Below are positions 50,262 to 57,941 of a DNA stretch of 64,000 nt, piece by piece; position 1 is the stretch's first letter; the number at the start of each line of letters is the position of its first letter. Position numbers and translations under genes: made by a program. Below the pieces are notes generated by a model. It was not told where the DNA came from. It searched no databases and saw only the letters and a program-made list of their open reading frames with translations. This stretch comes from Mucilaginibacter_A sp964251965 (GTDB lineage: Bacteria; Bacteroidota; Bacteroidia; Sphingobacteriales; Sphingobacteriaceae), in assembly GCA_964251965.1 (NCBI GenBank), contig CAXULQ010000004.1:282326-346325 (forward strand), given 5' to 3'.

Positions 50262-51908
50262 ATGGATCGTCGAAGTTTTCTAACGCCATCAAAATTATCT
50301 GATAAAAAAAGCATTTATGCTACAGCCAGAACTCGAACTGGCTTAGAAACTTTTCCGCCAAGTTTTAGTACTTCCGATCAGGTACATCTGCTTAAACGCA
50401 CTTTATTTGGTGTTAAACAGGCGGATATTAATGCTTTCGCTAATAAAACTTTGACGGAGTGCGTAAATACTTTGCTTACGCCAAGTGCAACACCGCTTCC
50501 GCCGGTTAACAATTACAACGATGCCAATTACACCGATGCGAACGTTGCACCAGGGCAAACCTGGGTAAACGCACCTTATGGTGACGGAACGGTAAACAGC
50601 CGCAGGATAACTTCTTTTAAAGCCTGGTGGTTAGGGTTAATGCTGAACCAATCCAGATCGATCCATGAGAAAATGGTGCTGTTTTGGCATAACCATTTCG
50701 CTACCCAAACCAGTACCATTGATGATGCCCGCTATATCTACAAACACAATGCTTTGCTGCGCACTTACGCGTTGGGCAATTTTAAACAACTGGTAAAGCA
50801 GGTGACGTTGGATCCAGGGATGCTGCGTTACCTCAATGGTTACCTCAACGTAAAAACTTCTCCCGATGAAAATTACGGGCGGGAAATGCAAGAGCTTTTT
50901 ACCATTGGCAAAGGCCCGAACTCTAAATATACAGAAGCTGATGTTAAAGCGGCCGCAAGGGTTTTGACTGGGTTTACGGTAAATGCCACTACTATTTCTT
51001 CCGGGTTTGATGCAACTAAACACGATGCGACCGACAAACAGTTTTCAGCTTTTTATAACAACAAATTAATTAAAGGCAAAACTGGTGCAAGCGGTGCAAC
51101 TGAATTGGATGATATGTTGGACATGATCTTCGCCACCAATGAATGTGCTTTGTTTATCTGCCGAAAAATTTATCGCTTTTTTGTTTATTATACCATTGAT
51201 GATACTACCGAAGCAAATGTAATTGCCCCGCTTGCTGCCATTCTCCGGAGTAATAATTACGAAATCAAACCTGTATTGCAGGCTTTGTTCAGTAGTGATC
51301 ACTTTTTTGATCCGGTAAACAGAGCATGCCTGATAAAAAGCCCGATTGATTTTACCGTTGGCTTGTCCCGGGAAATGGAAATGGTTTTTCCGGATGCTAC
51401 AGATTACGTGAACCAGTATTATATGTGGGATTACCTGCGCACGCAGGCATCAAACATGCAGCAAAACCTGGGAGACTTGCCGAACGTTGCTGGTTGGCCA
51501 GCTTATTACCAGGAGCCGCAGTACCACGAATTATGGATTAATTCGGATACTTTGCCACGCCGCAACCAATTAAGCGATACAATGAACAATACAGGTTACA
51601 CCCGAAACGGCAAAAAAATTGTAATTGATCCGATTGCTTTTGCGGATAAACTGCCTAACCCTGCCGACCCGAATTTGCTAATTGATGGAACTTTAACCCA
51701 ATTATATACCATCCCTGTCTCTCAGCAATTAAAAGATTTTTTAAAAAGCATTCTTTTATCAGGTCAAATTTCAGACCATTATTGGACGGATGCCTGGACA
51801 ACTTATAAAGCCAATACGGGCAACGCCATGGCTAAAACTGTTGTTTTTACCCGTTTGCAAGCCTTGCTAAAATATGTAATGGATTTGTCTGAATATCAAT
51901 TATCATGA
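50262..51908 (+). CDS. DUF1800 family protein
   Basis: 548 residues. The family core includes HLLKRTLFGVKQADINAF, the WWLGLMLNQSRSIHEKMVLFWHNHFA region and NYGREMQELFTIG. No standard signal peptide is evident at the N-terminus (MDRRSFLTPSK). DUF1800 genes are nearly always paired with DUF1501, as here with a four-base overlap, and the pair is thought to act at the cell envelope. No function is established. Confidence 0.92.
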   Translation: MDRRSFLTPSKLSDKKSIYATARTRTGLETFPPSFSTSDQVHLLKRTLFGVKQADINAFANKTLTECVNTLLTPSATPLPPVNNYNDANYTDANVAPGQTWVNAPYGDGTVNSRRITSFKAWWLGLMLNQSRSIHEKMVLFWHNHFATQTSTIDDARYIYKHNALLRTYALGNFKQLVKQVTLDPGMLRYLNGYLNVKTSPDENYGREMQELFTIGKGPNSKYTEADVKAAARVLTGFTVNATTISSGFDATKHDATDKQFSAFYNNKLIKGKTGASGATELDDMLDMIFATNECALFICRKIYRFFVYYTIDDTTEANVIAPLAAILRSNNYEIKPVLQALFSSDHFFDPVNRACLIKSPIDFTVGLSREMEMVFPDATDYVNQYYMWDYLRTQASNMQQNLGDLPNVAGWPAYYQEPQYHELWINSDTLPRRNQLSDTMNNTGYTRNGKKIVIDPIAFADKLPNPADPNLLIDGTLTQLYTIPVSQQLKDFLKSILLSGQISDHYWTDAWTTYKANTGNAMAKTVVFTRLQALLKYVMDLSEYQLS

Positions 51909-53497
51909 AAAGAAGAGACTTTATACGCCGTACCGCACCGGCAGGTGTACTGCTCCCAAGCTTAATTAACGGCTTTAATTTCAAGGCTTTTGGTGCGTCG
52001 CCTTTGTTGCAGACGTTAACGGATGCACCAACCGAAACAGACCACGTACTGGTTTTGATCCAATTGAACGGCGGGAACGATGGTTTAAACATGGTTGTCC
52101 CGCTGGATCAATATGATAATCTGGTAAACGCGCGCGCTAACATCATCCTTCCTCAAAGTAAAATTTTAACTTTAGATGGGTTTGCTAAAACTGGTTTGCA
52201 CCCGGCGATGTCGGGCCTACAGCATTTGTTTAACGAAGGCCGGATGCAGGTTATCCAATCGGTCGGTTATCCTCAACCTAATTTTTCGCACTTTCGGGCA
52301 ACAGATATTTGGCTAACCGGTGCTGATTCTGATGTGATTCTAAATTCAGGTTGGGTTGGAAGATATCTAAACCAGGAATACACCAATTTTCCGGTTGGTT
52401 ATCCAAACACGATTATGCCCGATCCTTTGGCTATCCAAATTGGTTCTTTTGTTTCGCCTGCCATGCAAGGACCGGCAGTAAGTATGGGCATGGCCATTTC
52501 TGATCCGAACAATTTTTACAACTTAATTAACGGAATCCAAGATCCGGCACCTAATACAAATGCCGGAAAAGAGCTGACTTACGTTCGGCAGGTCTCGCAG
52601 CAAACGCAGCAATACGGAACTGTAATTAAAGCGGCAGCAGCGAAAGTAACTAAGCAAATAAGCACTTATCCTACAAATAATACGCTTGCCGACCAGCTAA
52701 AAATTGTTTCGCGTTTAATTGCAGGTGGTTTAAAAACAAGGGTTTACATGGTGAACATCGGCAGTTTCGATACGCATGCCTTGCAAGTAAATGCAGGTGC
52801 AACAGAAACCGGAACACATGCCATGCTGCTGCAAAAAGTATCCGAAGCGGTAAAAGCTTTTATGGACGACCTGACTTATTTAAACGCATCAAAAAGGGTA
52901 GTGGGAATGACGTTTTCTGAATTTGGCCGGCGTATTAAATCCAACGCCAGCGGCGGAACAGACCACGGCGCTGCAGCACCACTTTTTGTTTTCGGGGATT
53001 TTGTGCAAAAAGGCGTTTTGGGTACAAGTCCGGTTATTTCATCTACCGTCAACGTAAACGATAATATACCGATGCAGTATGATTTTCGTTCGGTTTACGC
53101 TTCAATTTTGCAGGAATGGTTTTGTGTGCCGCCTGCAACGCTCAGCAATGTTTTGCTGAAAGATTTCCAGAACCTGCCGATTATCCAAACTACAGCACCT
53201 TGCGTTTCAACCAATGTTTCGGCCTTAAATGCACAAGCCGGCAAAAAACTGATCAGCAATTATCCAAATCCGTTCCAATCCAACACAACCATTACTTTTG
53301 AAACTACTGGCGGACATACGTTGGTGCAGGTATTTAATGTGCAAGGAAAATTAGTAAAAACTTTAGTAGACCAGGAGCAAAACCAGGGAACGCACCAGGT
53401 TAGTTTTGAAAACGAAACTTATCCTGCCGGTGTGTATTATGCCCGTTTGCAAAATGGCTCGCTGCAACAGGTTCGGCCGATGGTGTTGGTGAAGTAG
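51905..53497 (+). CDS. DUF1501 protein with Tat-like signal and T9SS sorting domain
   Basis: 530 residues. The N-terminus MKRRDFIRRTAPAGVLLPSL carries twin arginines and a hydrophobic stretch. The DUF1501 domain belongs to the alkaline-phosphatase/sulfatase clan (VLIQLNGGNDGLNMVVPLD; FSEFGRRIKSNASGGTDHG). The last 80 residues are a type A T9SS C-terminal domain (NYPNPFQSNTTITF, FNVQGKLVKTL, PAGVYYARL), so the protein is exported across the outer membrane. Translation is coupled to the DUF1800 gene. Enzymatic activity is unknown. Confidence 0.93.
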   Translation: MKRRDFIRRTAPAGVLLPSLINGFNFKAFGASPLLQTLTDAPTETDHVLVLIQLNGGNDGLNMVVPLDQYDNLVNARANIILPQSKILTLDGFAKTGLHPAMSGLQHLFNEGRMQVIQSVGYPQPNFSHFRATDIWLTGADSDVILNSGWVGRYLNQEYTNFPVGYPNTIMPDPLAIQIGSFVSPAMQGPAVSMGMAISDPNNFYNLINGIQDPAPNTNAGKELTYVRQVSQQTQQYGTVIKAAAAKVTKQISTYPTNNTLADQLKIVSRLIAGGLKTRVYMVNIGSFDTHALQVNAGATETGTHAMLLQKVSEAVKAFMDDLTYLNASKRVVGMTFSEFGRRIKSNASGGTDHGAAAPLFVFGDFVQKGVLGTSPVISSTVNVNDNIPMQYDFRSVYASILQEWFCVPPATLSNVLLKDFQNLPIIQTTAPCVSTNVSALNAQAGKKLISNYPNPFQSNTTITFETTGGHTLVQVFNVQGKLVKTLVDQEQNQGTHQVSFENETYPAGVYYARLQNGSLQQVRPMVLVK

Positions 53498-53569
53498 ATG
53501 CTTCTTTTACAGGATAAAAATCAGTGCTGTTCTTTTCGACTACAAAAAAATTAGTGGTAAAAGAAGCAT
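53498..53569. terminator. Inverted motif pair between convergent genes
   Basis: ATGCTTCTTTTAC (53498-53510) and GTAAAAGAAGCAT (53557-53569) are perfectly complementary with a 46-base loop, between the convergent DUF1501 and GH25 genes. Confidence 0.75.
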
Positions 53570-53578
53570 TGCCACAGA

Positions 53579-54475
53579 TTAAGGAACAAGTAATTTTTGA
53601 AAATCCTGGTAATTGCCTTTAAAAGCATCAAAATCGACTGAATGGTTAATGCCGTTTACCTTGGCTTTATCAGAATGCTGCCAAAACCACCAGTTGGTAG
53701 CGGAATTAATTTGCAGATGATCTCGATAATAATGAGCAATCCAAAAAGGATATTCGTCAAAATAGCCCATCAAATAATCCTGATAAAAACTCAGGCCAGA
53801 ATAAATAATAGGTTTTGCCTTGGTTTTCTTCTCCACAAAATCTAAAAAACTTTTCAGTTCTTTTCGCATTTGAACGGGAGGGACGCTGTCTAATTGTTCA
53901 ATATCAACAACCATTGGCAAATCGCCTTTCTCCAGATCCACATTTTGCAGAAAAAACCGCGCCTGCCACTTACCGTTTTTTTGCGGCCTGAAAAAGTGAT
54001 ATGCGCCGCAAACAATCCCAACCTTTGGTGCTTCGCGCCAGTTGCGTTTAAAATAAGGGTCAACAGTAAGCAAACCTTCCGTTGCCTTGATAAAAGCGAA
54101 ACTGATATGCACGCTGTCTTCCTGCATTGATTTCACCTGATACCAATCAATTTTGCCCTGTGCATAAGATACATCGATACCATGAATGCTGTACTTATTT
54201 GGGATACGGATATCAAAACTTTTGTAAGTACGATAGTTGGGGTTTTCTCCAATGTCCCTGATCCATCTCCAGGTTGCCGTAAAAGTTTTAACTACGTACC
54301 CATAATAAAAAGGCGAAAAAAGTATCAGCAGAATACCTGCAATAATAATTTTCCAGGGAAAATCCGGGCCTTGGTTTTTACCTTTCTTTTTAACAATACC
54401 CTTTTTCTTGACAACAGCTTTTCTTTTAACGGGAGGTTTCTGGTTCGTAAGAGGCTTTTTATCAGGAGCAATCAT
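53579..54475 (-). CDS. GH25 lysozyme-like muramidase, membrane anchored
   Basis: 298 residues. A lysine-rich cytoplasmic N-terminus (about 1-38) is followed by one membrane helix (about 42-64) and a GH25 domain. Its motifs are GIDVSYAQGKIDW, FAFIKATEGLLTVD, GAYHFFRP and the catalytic VVDIEQLD. It would cut peptidoglycan between MurNAc and GlcNAc on the periplasmic side. The start follows TAGTTTTG by five bases, again nearly leaderless. Confidence 0.92.
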   Translation of the reverse strand: MIAPDKKPLTNQKPPVKRKAVVKKKGIVKKKGKNQGPDFPWKIIIAGILLILFSPFYYGYVVKTFTATWRWIRDIGENPNYRTYKSFDIRIPNKYSIHGIDVSYAQGKIDWYQVKSMQEDSVHISFAFIKATEGLLTVDPYFKRNWREAPKVGIVCGAYHFFRPQKNGKWQARFFLQNVDLEKGDLPMVVDIEQLDSVPPVQMRKELKSFLDFVEKKTKAKPIIYSGLSFYQDYLMGYFDEYPFWIAHYYRDHLQINSATNWWFWQHSDKAKVNGINHSVDFDAFKGNYQDFQKLLVP

Positions 54476-54480
54476 CTTTG

Positions 54481-54488
54481 CAAAACTA
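54481..54488 (-). promoter_or_regulatory. -7 element (TAGTTTTG) for GH25 gene
   Basis: Minus-strand TAGTTTTG ending five bases before the ATG. A TTG lies 15 bases further upstream, slightly short spacing. Confidence 0.5.
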
Positions 54489-54624
54489 AAAGATTTAATT
54501 GTTCAATACTGATAATTACAGCACAGGATTACCAACGTTTGGGTTTGCCGCTGAATGATCATCAAAATAGATACTTCTTTTATCACATTAAATTTAACTT
54601 GTAAGTTTTTAAACAAAAATCGAT

Positions 54625-55215
54625 TTATTCCGTCAGCAAATCAACACAATGTGCTTTTAACAACTTTAAACGGTTATCCAAAGAAGCCAAACTTGCTTTG
54701 TCATTTAGTTTCTGGTACAAGCTTTTAATCAGGGTTAAAGTTGCATCGTCATGGTCGCAGGCTTCTGCTTTTTCCAAGTGCGGCAATGCTGTTTTTAGCA
54801 CTTTAAAATATTGCGACTGATACTTTTGATGTTCGGCTGAATTGTTTTTGGCCTCGTTCATTTTACCAATCCAATAATCAATTTGCAACAGATACAAGTA
54901 ACCCAAAGCCCGGTGCGAAACGTAATAATTAGGTTCGGCCTGCAAAACTTTTTCATTATAAATAATTGCTTTATCGGATTGATGTTGGTCTTCATACAAC
55001 TTCGCCAATCTTCTGTAAAAACTGGTTTGCGCTTTGATTGGAAGCTTTTCCAAACTATGCAAAATACTATCTGCTTTTAACATGGCTTTTGCAGTTTCAT
55101 TTTTGGATTGTGCCTCGTTAAAATCAAGATACAAATTGTACACTTTGCTATTGTATTGCGCTTGGGTTGAAGTACAACTAACAATCAGGAGGAAAACAAA
55201 TACTGTTTTTATCAT
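54625..55215 (-). CDS. Exported TPR-like protein, function unknown
   Basis: 196 residues with a signal peptide (MIKTVFVFLLIVSCTSTQAQ; a lipobox around VSC is possible). The mature part is helical, TPR-like (FYRRLAKLYEDQHQSDKAIIYNEKVLQAEPN, 65-95 region). No partner is evident. The motif copy at 55200-55213 overlaps the signal-peptide codons and another is at 54786-54799. Function unknown. Confidence 0.75.
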   Translation of the reverse strand: MIKTVFVFLLIVSCTSTQAQYNSKVYNLYLDFNEAQSKNETAKAMLKADSILHSLEKLPIKAQTSFYRRLAKLYEDQHQSDKAIIYNEKVLQAEPNYYVSHRALGYLYLLQIDYWIGKMNEAKNNSAEHQKYQSQYFKVLKTALPHLEKAEACDHDDATLTLIKSLYQKLNDKASLASLDNRLKLLKAHCVDLLTE

Positions 55216-55381
55216 GGTAAAAATGGAACGGTTAATTTAAACTTTAAAATCAATTTAAAGCAAAGTTACATGATGCTTCTTTTACCGGATAAAAATTCAA
55301 GTTCGTTTATAAAAAGAAATGTATTGGTACATTATTTCTTTTCCAAACCAAGACCTTTTAAAATGAAGAAAAACTTTTTAA

Positions 55382-55597
55382 GCCTGGCCAATCAGGGCTT
55401 TGAAAGGTTTTAAGCGAATATTTTTAAAAGCCGGAGAAAGTAAAAACGTAAGTTTTACCTTAACCGCGCAAGACTTGTCTTTAATCGATGAACAAGGTGC
55501 TTTAAAAGAATTGCCTGAAAGTATTATGGTTAGTGTTGGTGGAAGTCAGCCAGATACACAAACGCAAATTAGTAAAAAGACGGTTGGTAAAGAGTGA
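55382..55597 (+). pseudogene. GH3 beta-glucosidase C-terminal fragment
   Basis: About 71 codons in one frame match the fibronectin-III-like C-terminal domain of GH3 beta-glucosidases: PIRALKGFKRIFLKAGESK, then FTLTAQDLSLIDEQGAL and a closing VSVGGSQPDTQ. The frame is closed by a stop directly upstream at 55379, and no catalytic domain is present. It is a relic of a lost polysaccharide-degradation gene. Confidence 0.85.
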
Positions 55598-55716
55598 TGC
55601 AGGTGATTTAGGCTCGTTAAAAATCGTATTATTTAGTACATAATGGGCTAAAATCCTAAGTTTAAAGATTAGGATTTTAGCTGAGTTTTGTTTGAAAAAG
55701 TGTTCACGGCTTATAA

Positions 55717-56112
55717 CTACTTAACAGTTATTTGACTGTTGAATAGTGATGTAGTGTCACGTATTACGCCTCCGCGTGAAGCCGAAATTTTCAGCGTTGT
55801 TGTACCTGTTGCTACACTTGTAAACTTCCATGTATCTTGTCCGAAATTACCTACTAAGTTAGAATTTGCAGGATTTTGATGAGTATGGCTGTTTAATGTC
55901 AAAACTGAGCCATCGTAAAAAGGAGTTATAAACTGGTAACCGCCATCACCTGGGTTACCTAAAGTTAAAATAATTACTTCTCACTTTGATATGGATAAAG
56001 TTTTACCTGAATCTGTTCCTGTTAATGTTAAAGTTGGTTCATTGCTGCCTTTTTTACATGATATCAAAGCGGAAAATAACAAGATGCACAAGCTTTTTGA
56101 TAATAACTTCAT
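55717..56112 (-). pseudogene. Chagasin-like (I42) inhibitor lipoprotein gene broken by one TGA
   Basis: From the ATG at 56112 the minus strand reads a signal with lipobox LISC (Cys19), then 24 residues, a TGA as codon 44 (55983-55981), and then 87 codons to the proper stop. The part after the TGA includes NPGDGGYQFITPFYD, GNFGQDTWKFTSVATGTTTL and a closing FNSQITVK, resembling the L2, L4 and C-terminal strands of I42 (chagasin) protease inhibitors. Both halves are in the same frame, so only one substitution disrupts it. The family assignment is moderate. Confidence 0.75.
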
Positions 56113-56322
56113 GTCGATGTTTTACTTTCTTAAATTAAAAATTCTGTTCACTAATCCATTACGTGAGACAAAGTGGAAACGCTACAACTAATATAAATAA
56201 TTTTAGAAATCTTTCCATCGGGGAATTAGCAAAAAGAATAGGTTGTCATAATCTTTTGCTCATTTTTAAGATAAATACTTTTTAAGGGTAAAAGAAGCAT
56301 TTAAAGCATTTTAAGTTGATCT

Positions 56323-56892
56323 TCAAAACAAATTATCCACTGACTTACAAAAGATATGTCCAATTAAAATATGTATTTCCTGAATTCGGGCGGTAACATC
56401 CGAAGGCACAACAATATTTAAATCGCATAATTTATTCATTTTTCCGCCATCGTGTCCGGATAAACCTAAAGTTTTGCAACCTGTTTTCTTTGCGGATTCA
56501 AACGCCTTTAAAACATTTGCACTGTTGCCACTGGTGGAAATCCCCAGAAAAAGATCGCCAGGTTGTGCTAAAGCCTCCAACTGACGGCTGAAAACATTTT
56601 CAAAACCATAATCATTGCTAATAGCGGTTAAGGCAGAAGTATCGGTAGATAAAGCAATGGCAGCTAAAGGTTTGCGTTCTTTTACAAATCTTCCGGTAAA
56701 TTCGGCCGCGATGTGTTGAGCATCTGAAGCACTTCCACCGTTTCCGGCGATTAATAATTTATTGCCTTTTAAAACGGTTTCGGTAATCATTGCGCACCCA
56801 CTTTCTATCGGTAAAAGAAGCATTTCAATTACTTTGCTAATGAGCTGCTGATGGTCGTGTAATTCTTCTGCTACCATTTCAATTGTTGTCAT
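56323..56892 (-). CDS. gmhA: Phosphoheptose isomerase (SIS domain)
   Basis: 189 residues. Converts sedoheptulose-7-phosphate to glycero-manno-heptose-7-phosphate, the first step to LPS heptose. The SIS signatures NKLLIAGNGGSASDAQHIAAE and LFLGISTSGNSANVLKA and the C-terminal EIHILIGHIFC are intact. It overlaps hldA by 14 bases. A motif copy (56810-56823) is read as EMLLLP. Confidence 0.94.
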   Translation of the reverse strand: MTTIEMVAEELHDHQQLISKVIEMLLLPIESGCAMITETVLKGNKLLIAGNGGSASDAQHIAAEFTGRFVKERKPLAAIALSTDTSALTAISNDYGFENVFSRQLEALAQPGDLFLGISTSGNSANVLKAFESAKKTGCKTLGLSGHDGGKMNKLCDLNIVVPSDVTARIQEIHILIGHIFCKSVDNLF

Positions 56893-57865
56893 TTTCCATA
56901 TCTTCTATAATTTCCTTAACGGAAGTACTTGCACTTCCAACCCGCCTGATCACAATTGCTGCGGCATGATTGGATAGTTCGCAAGCTTCTTCCACAGAAA
57001 AACCAAGCGCGATAAAATAAGCTAAAGTAGCCAAAACGGTATCGCCTGCTCCGGTTACATCGAAAACTTCTGTTGCTTTAACGTCCAATAACTGATAACT
57101 GTCTTTTGTGAGGATCGCAATTCCTTCTTCGGATAATGTTATAACCAGATAAGCCGCATCAGTCAGTTCAAATAACGCTGCTGCTGCATTTTGTAAATCT
57201 GTTGTGGAACTGATCTTTTCAAATTTTACAGCCTGCGCCAGTTCTTTTTTGTTGGGTTTGATAATGAAAGCACCTTTGTATTTTCCAAAGTTTAGTCCTT
57301 TCGGATCAACAATAACTTTTTTACCAATTGCATTGCAATAATTAATAATACGCCCACAAAGCGAAGGGGAAAGAATGCCTTTGTTGTAGTCAGAAAACAG
57401 AACAATATCTGCATTTGCTAAATCAGGTGTAATCCTGCTAAACAGTTCATCTTCAAGAGTTCTACTGATGGTTTCGTTTACTTCTCGGTCTATCCGCACA
57501 ATTTGGTGGCTTCCGACAATAATTCGGGTTTTAATGGTTGTTGGCCTTTGTGCATCAACCACAATGCCTATGGTGTCTGCGTTTTCATCTGCCAGTACTT
57601 TCAAAAGTTCTTTTCCGGCTGCGTCTTCTCCGATCAATCCTGCAACAATCACTTCTGCTCCAAATGACAGCAAGTTTTGGGCAACATTACCGGCTCCGCC
57701 TAAAGTATTTGATTCTTTTTGCACATTAACAATTGGTACAGGCGCTTCGGGTGATAACCTGTTCGCTTCTCCCCAAATGTATTGATCGATCATTAAATCA
57801 CCAATAATGAGAATTTTAGGAGGTTTTAAATTTGTAGGCAAAGAACGAACCTTATCGAGCAGCAT
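56879..57865 (-). CDS. hldA: D-glycero-beta-D-manno-heptose-7-phosphate kinase
   Basis: 328 residues, PfkB/ribokinase fold. Phosphorylates heptose-7-phosphate at C1. Signatures are GDLMIDQYIWGEANRLSPEAP, NTLGGAGNVAQNL, FSDYNKG and the catalytic DVTGAGDTVLATLAY. It lacks the C-terminal nucleotidyltransferase of the fused HldE; that enzyme (HldC) and GmhB must be elsewhere. It precedes gmhA in a two-gene operon. A motif-like T-rich sequence overlaps the start codon. Confidence 0.94.
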   Translation of the reverse strand: MLLDKVRSLPTNLKPPKILIIGDLMIDQYIWGEANRLSPEAPVPIVNVQKESNTLGGAGNVAQNLLSFGAEVIVAGLIGEDAAGKELLKVLADENADTIGIVVDAQRPTTIKTRIIVGSHQIVRIDREVNETISRTLEDELFSRITPDLANADIVLFSDYNKGILSPSLCGRIINYCNAIGKKVIVDPKGLNFGKYKGAFIIKPNKKELAQAVKFEKISSTTDLQNAAAALFELTDAAYLVITLSEEGIAILTKDSYQLLDVKATEVFDVTGAGDTVLATLAYFIALGFSVEEACELSNHAAAIVIRRVGSASTSVKEIIEDMENDNN

Positions 57866-57941
57866 GCTTTTTTTACCGGCGAAAATACAGAAGAATTTTA
57901 ATTACCTGTTTTCTCGGACTATCTTTCTTGAAAAAACACCT

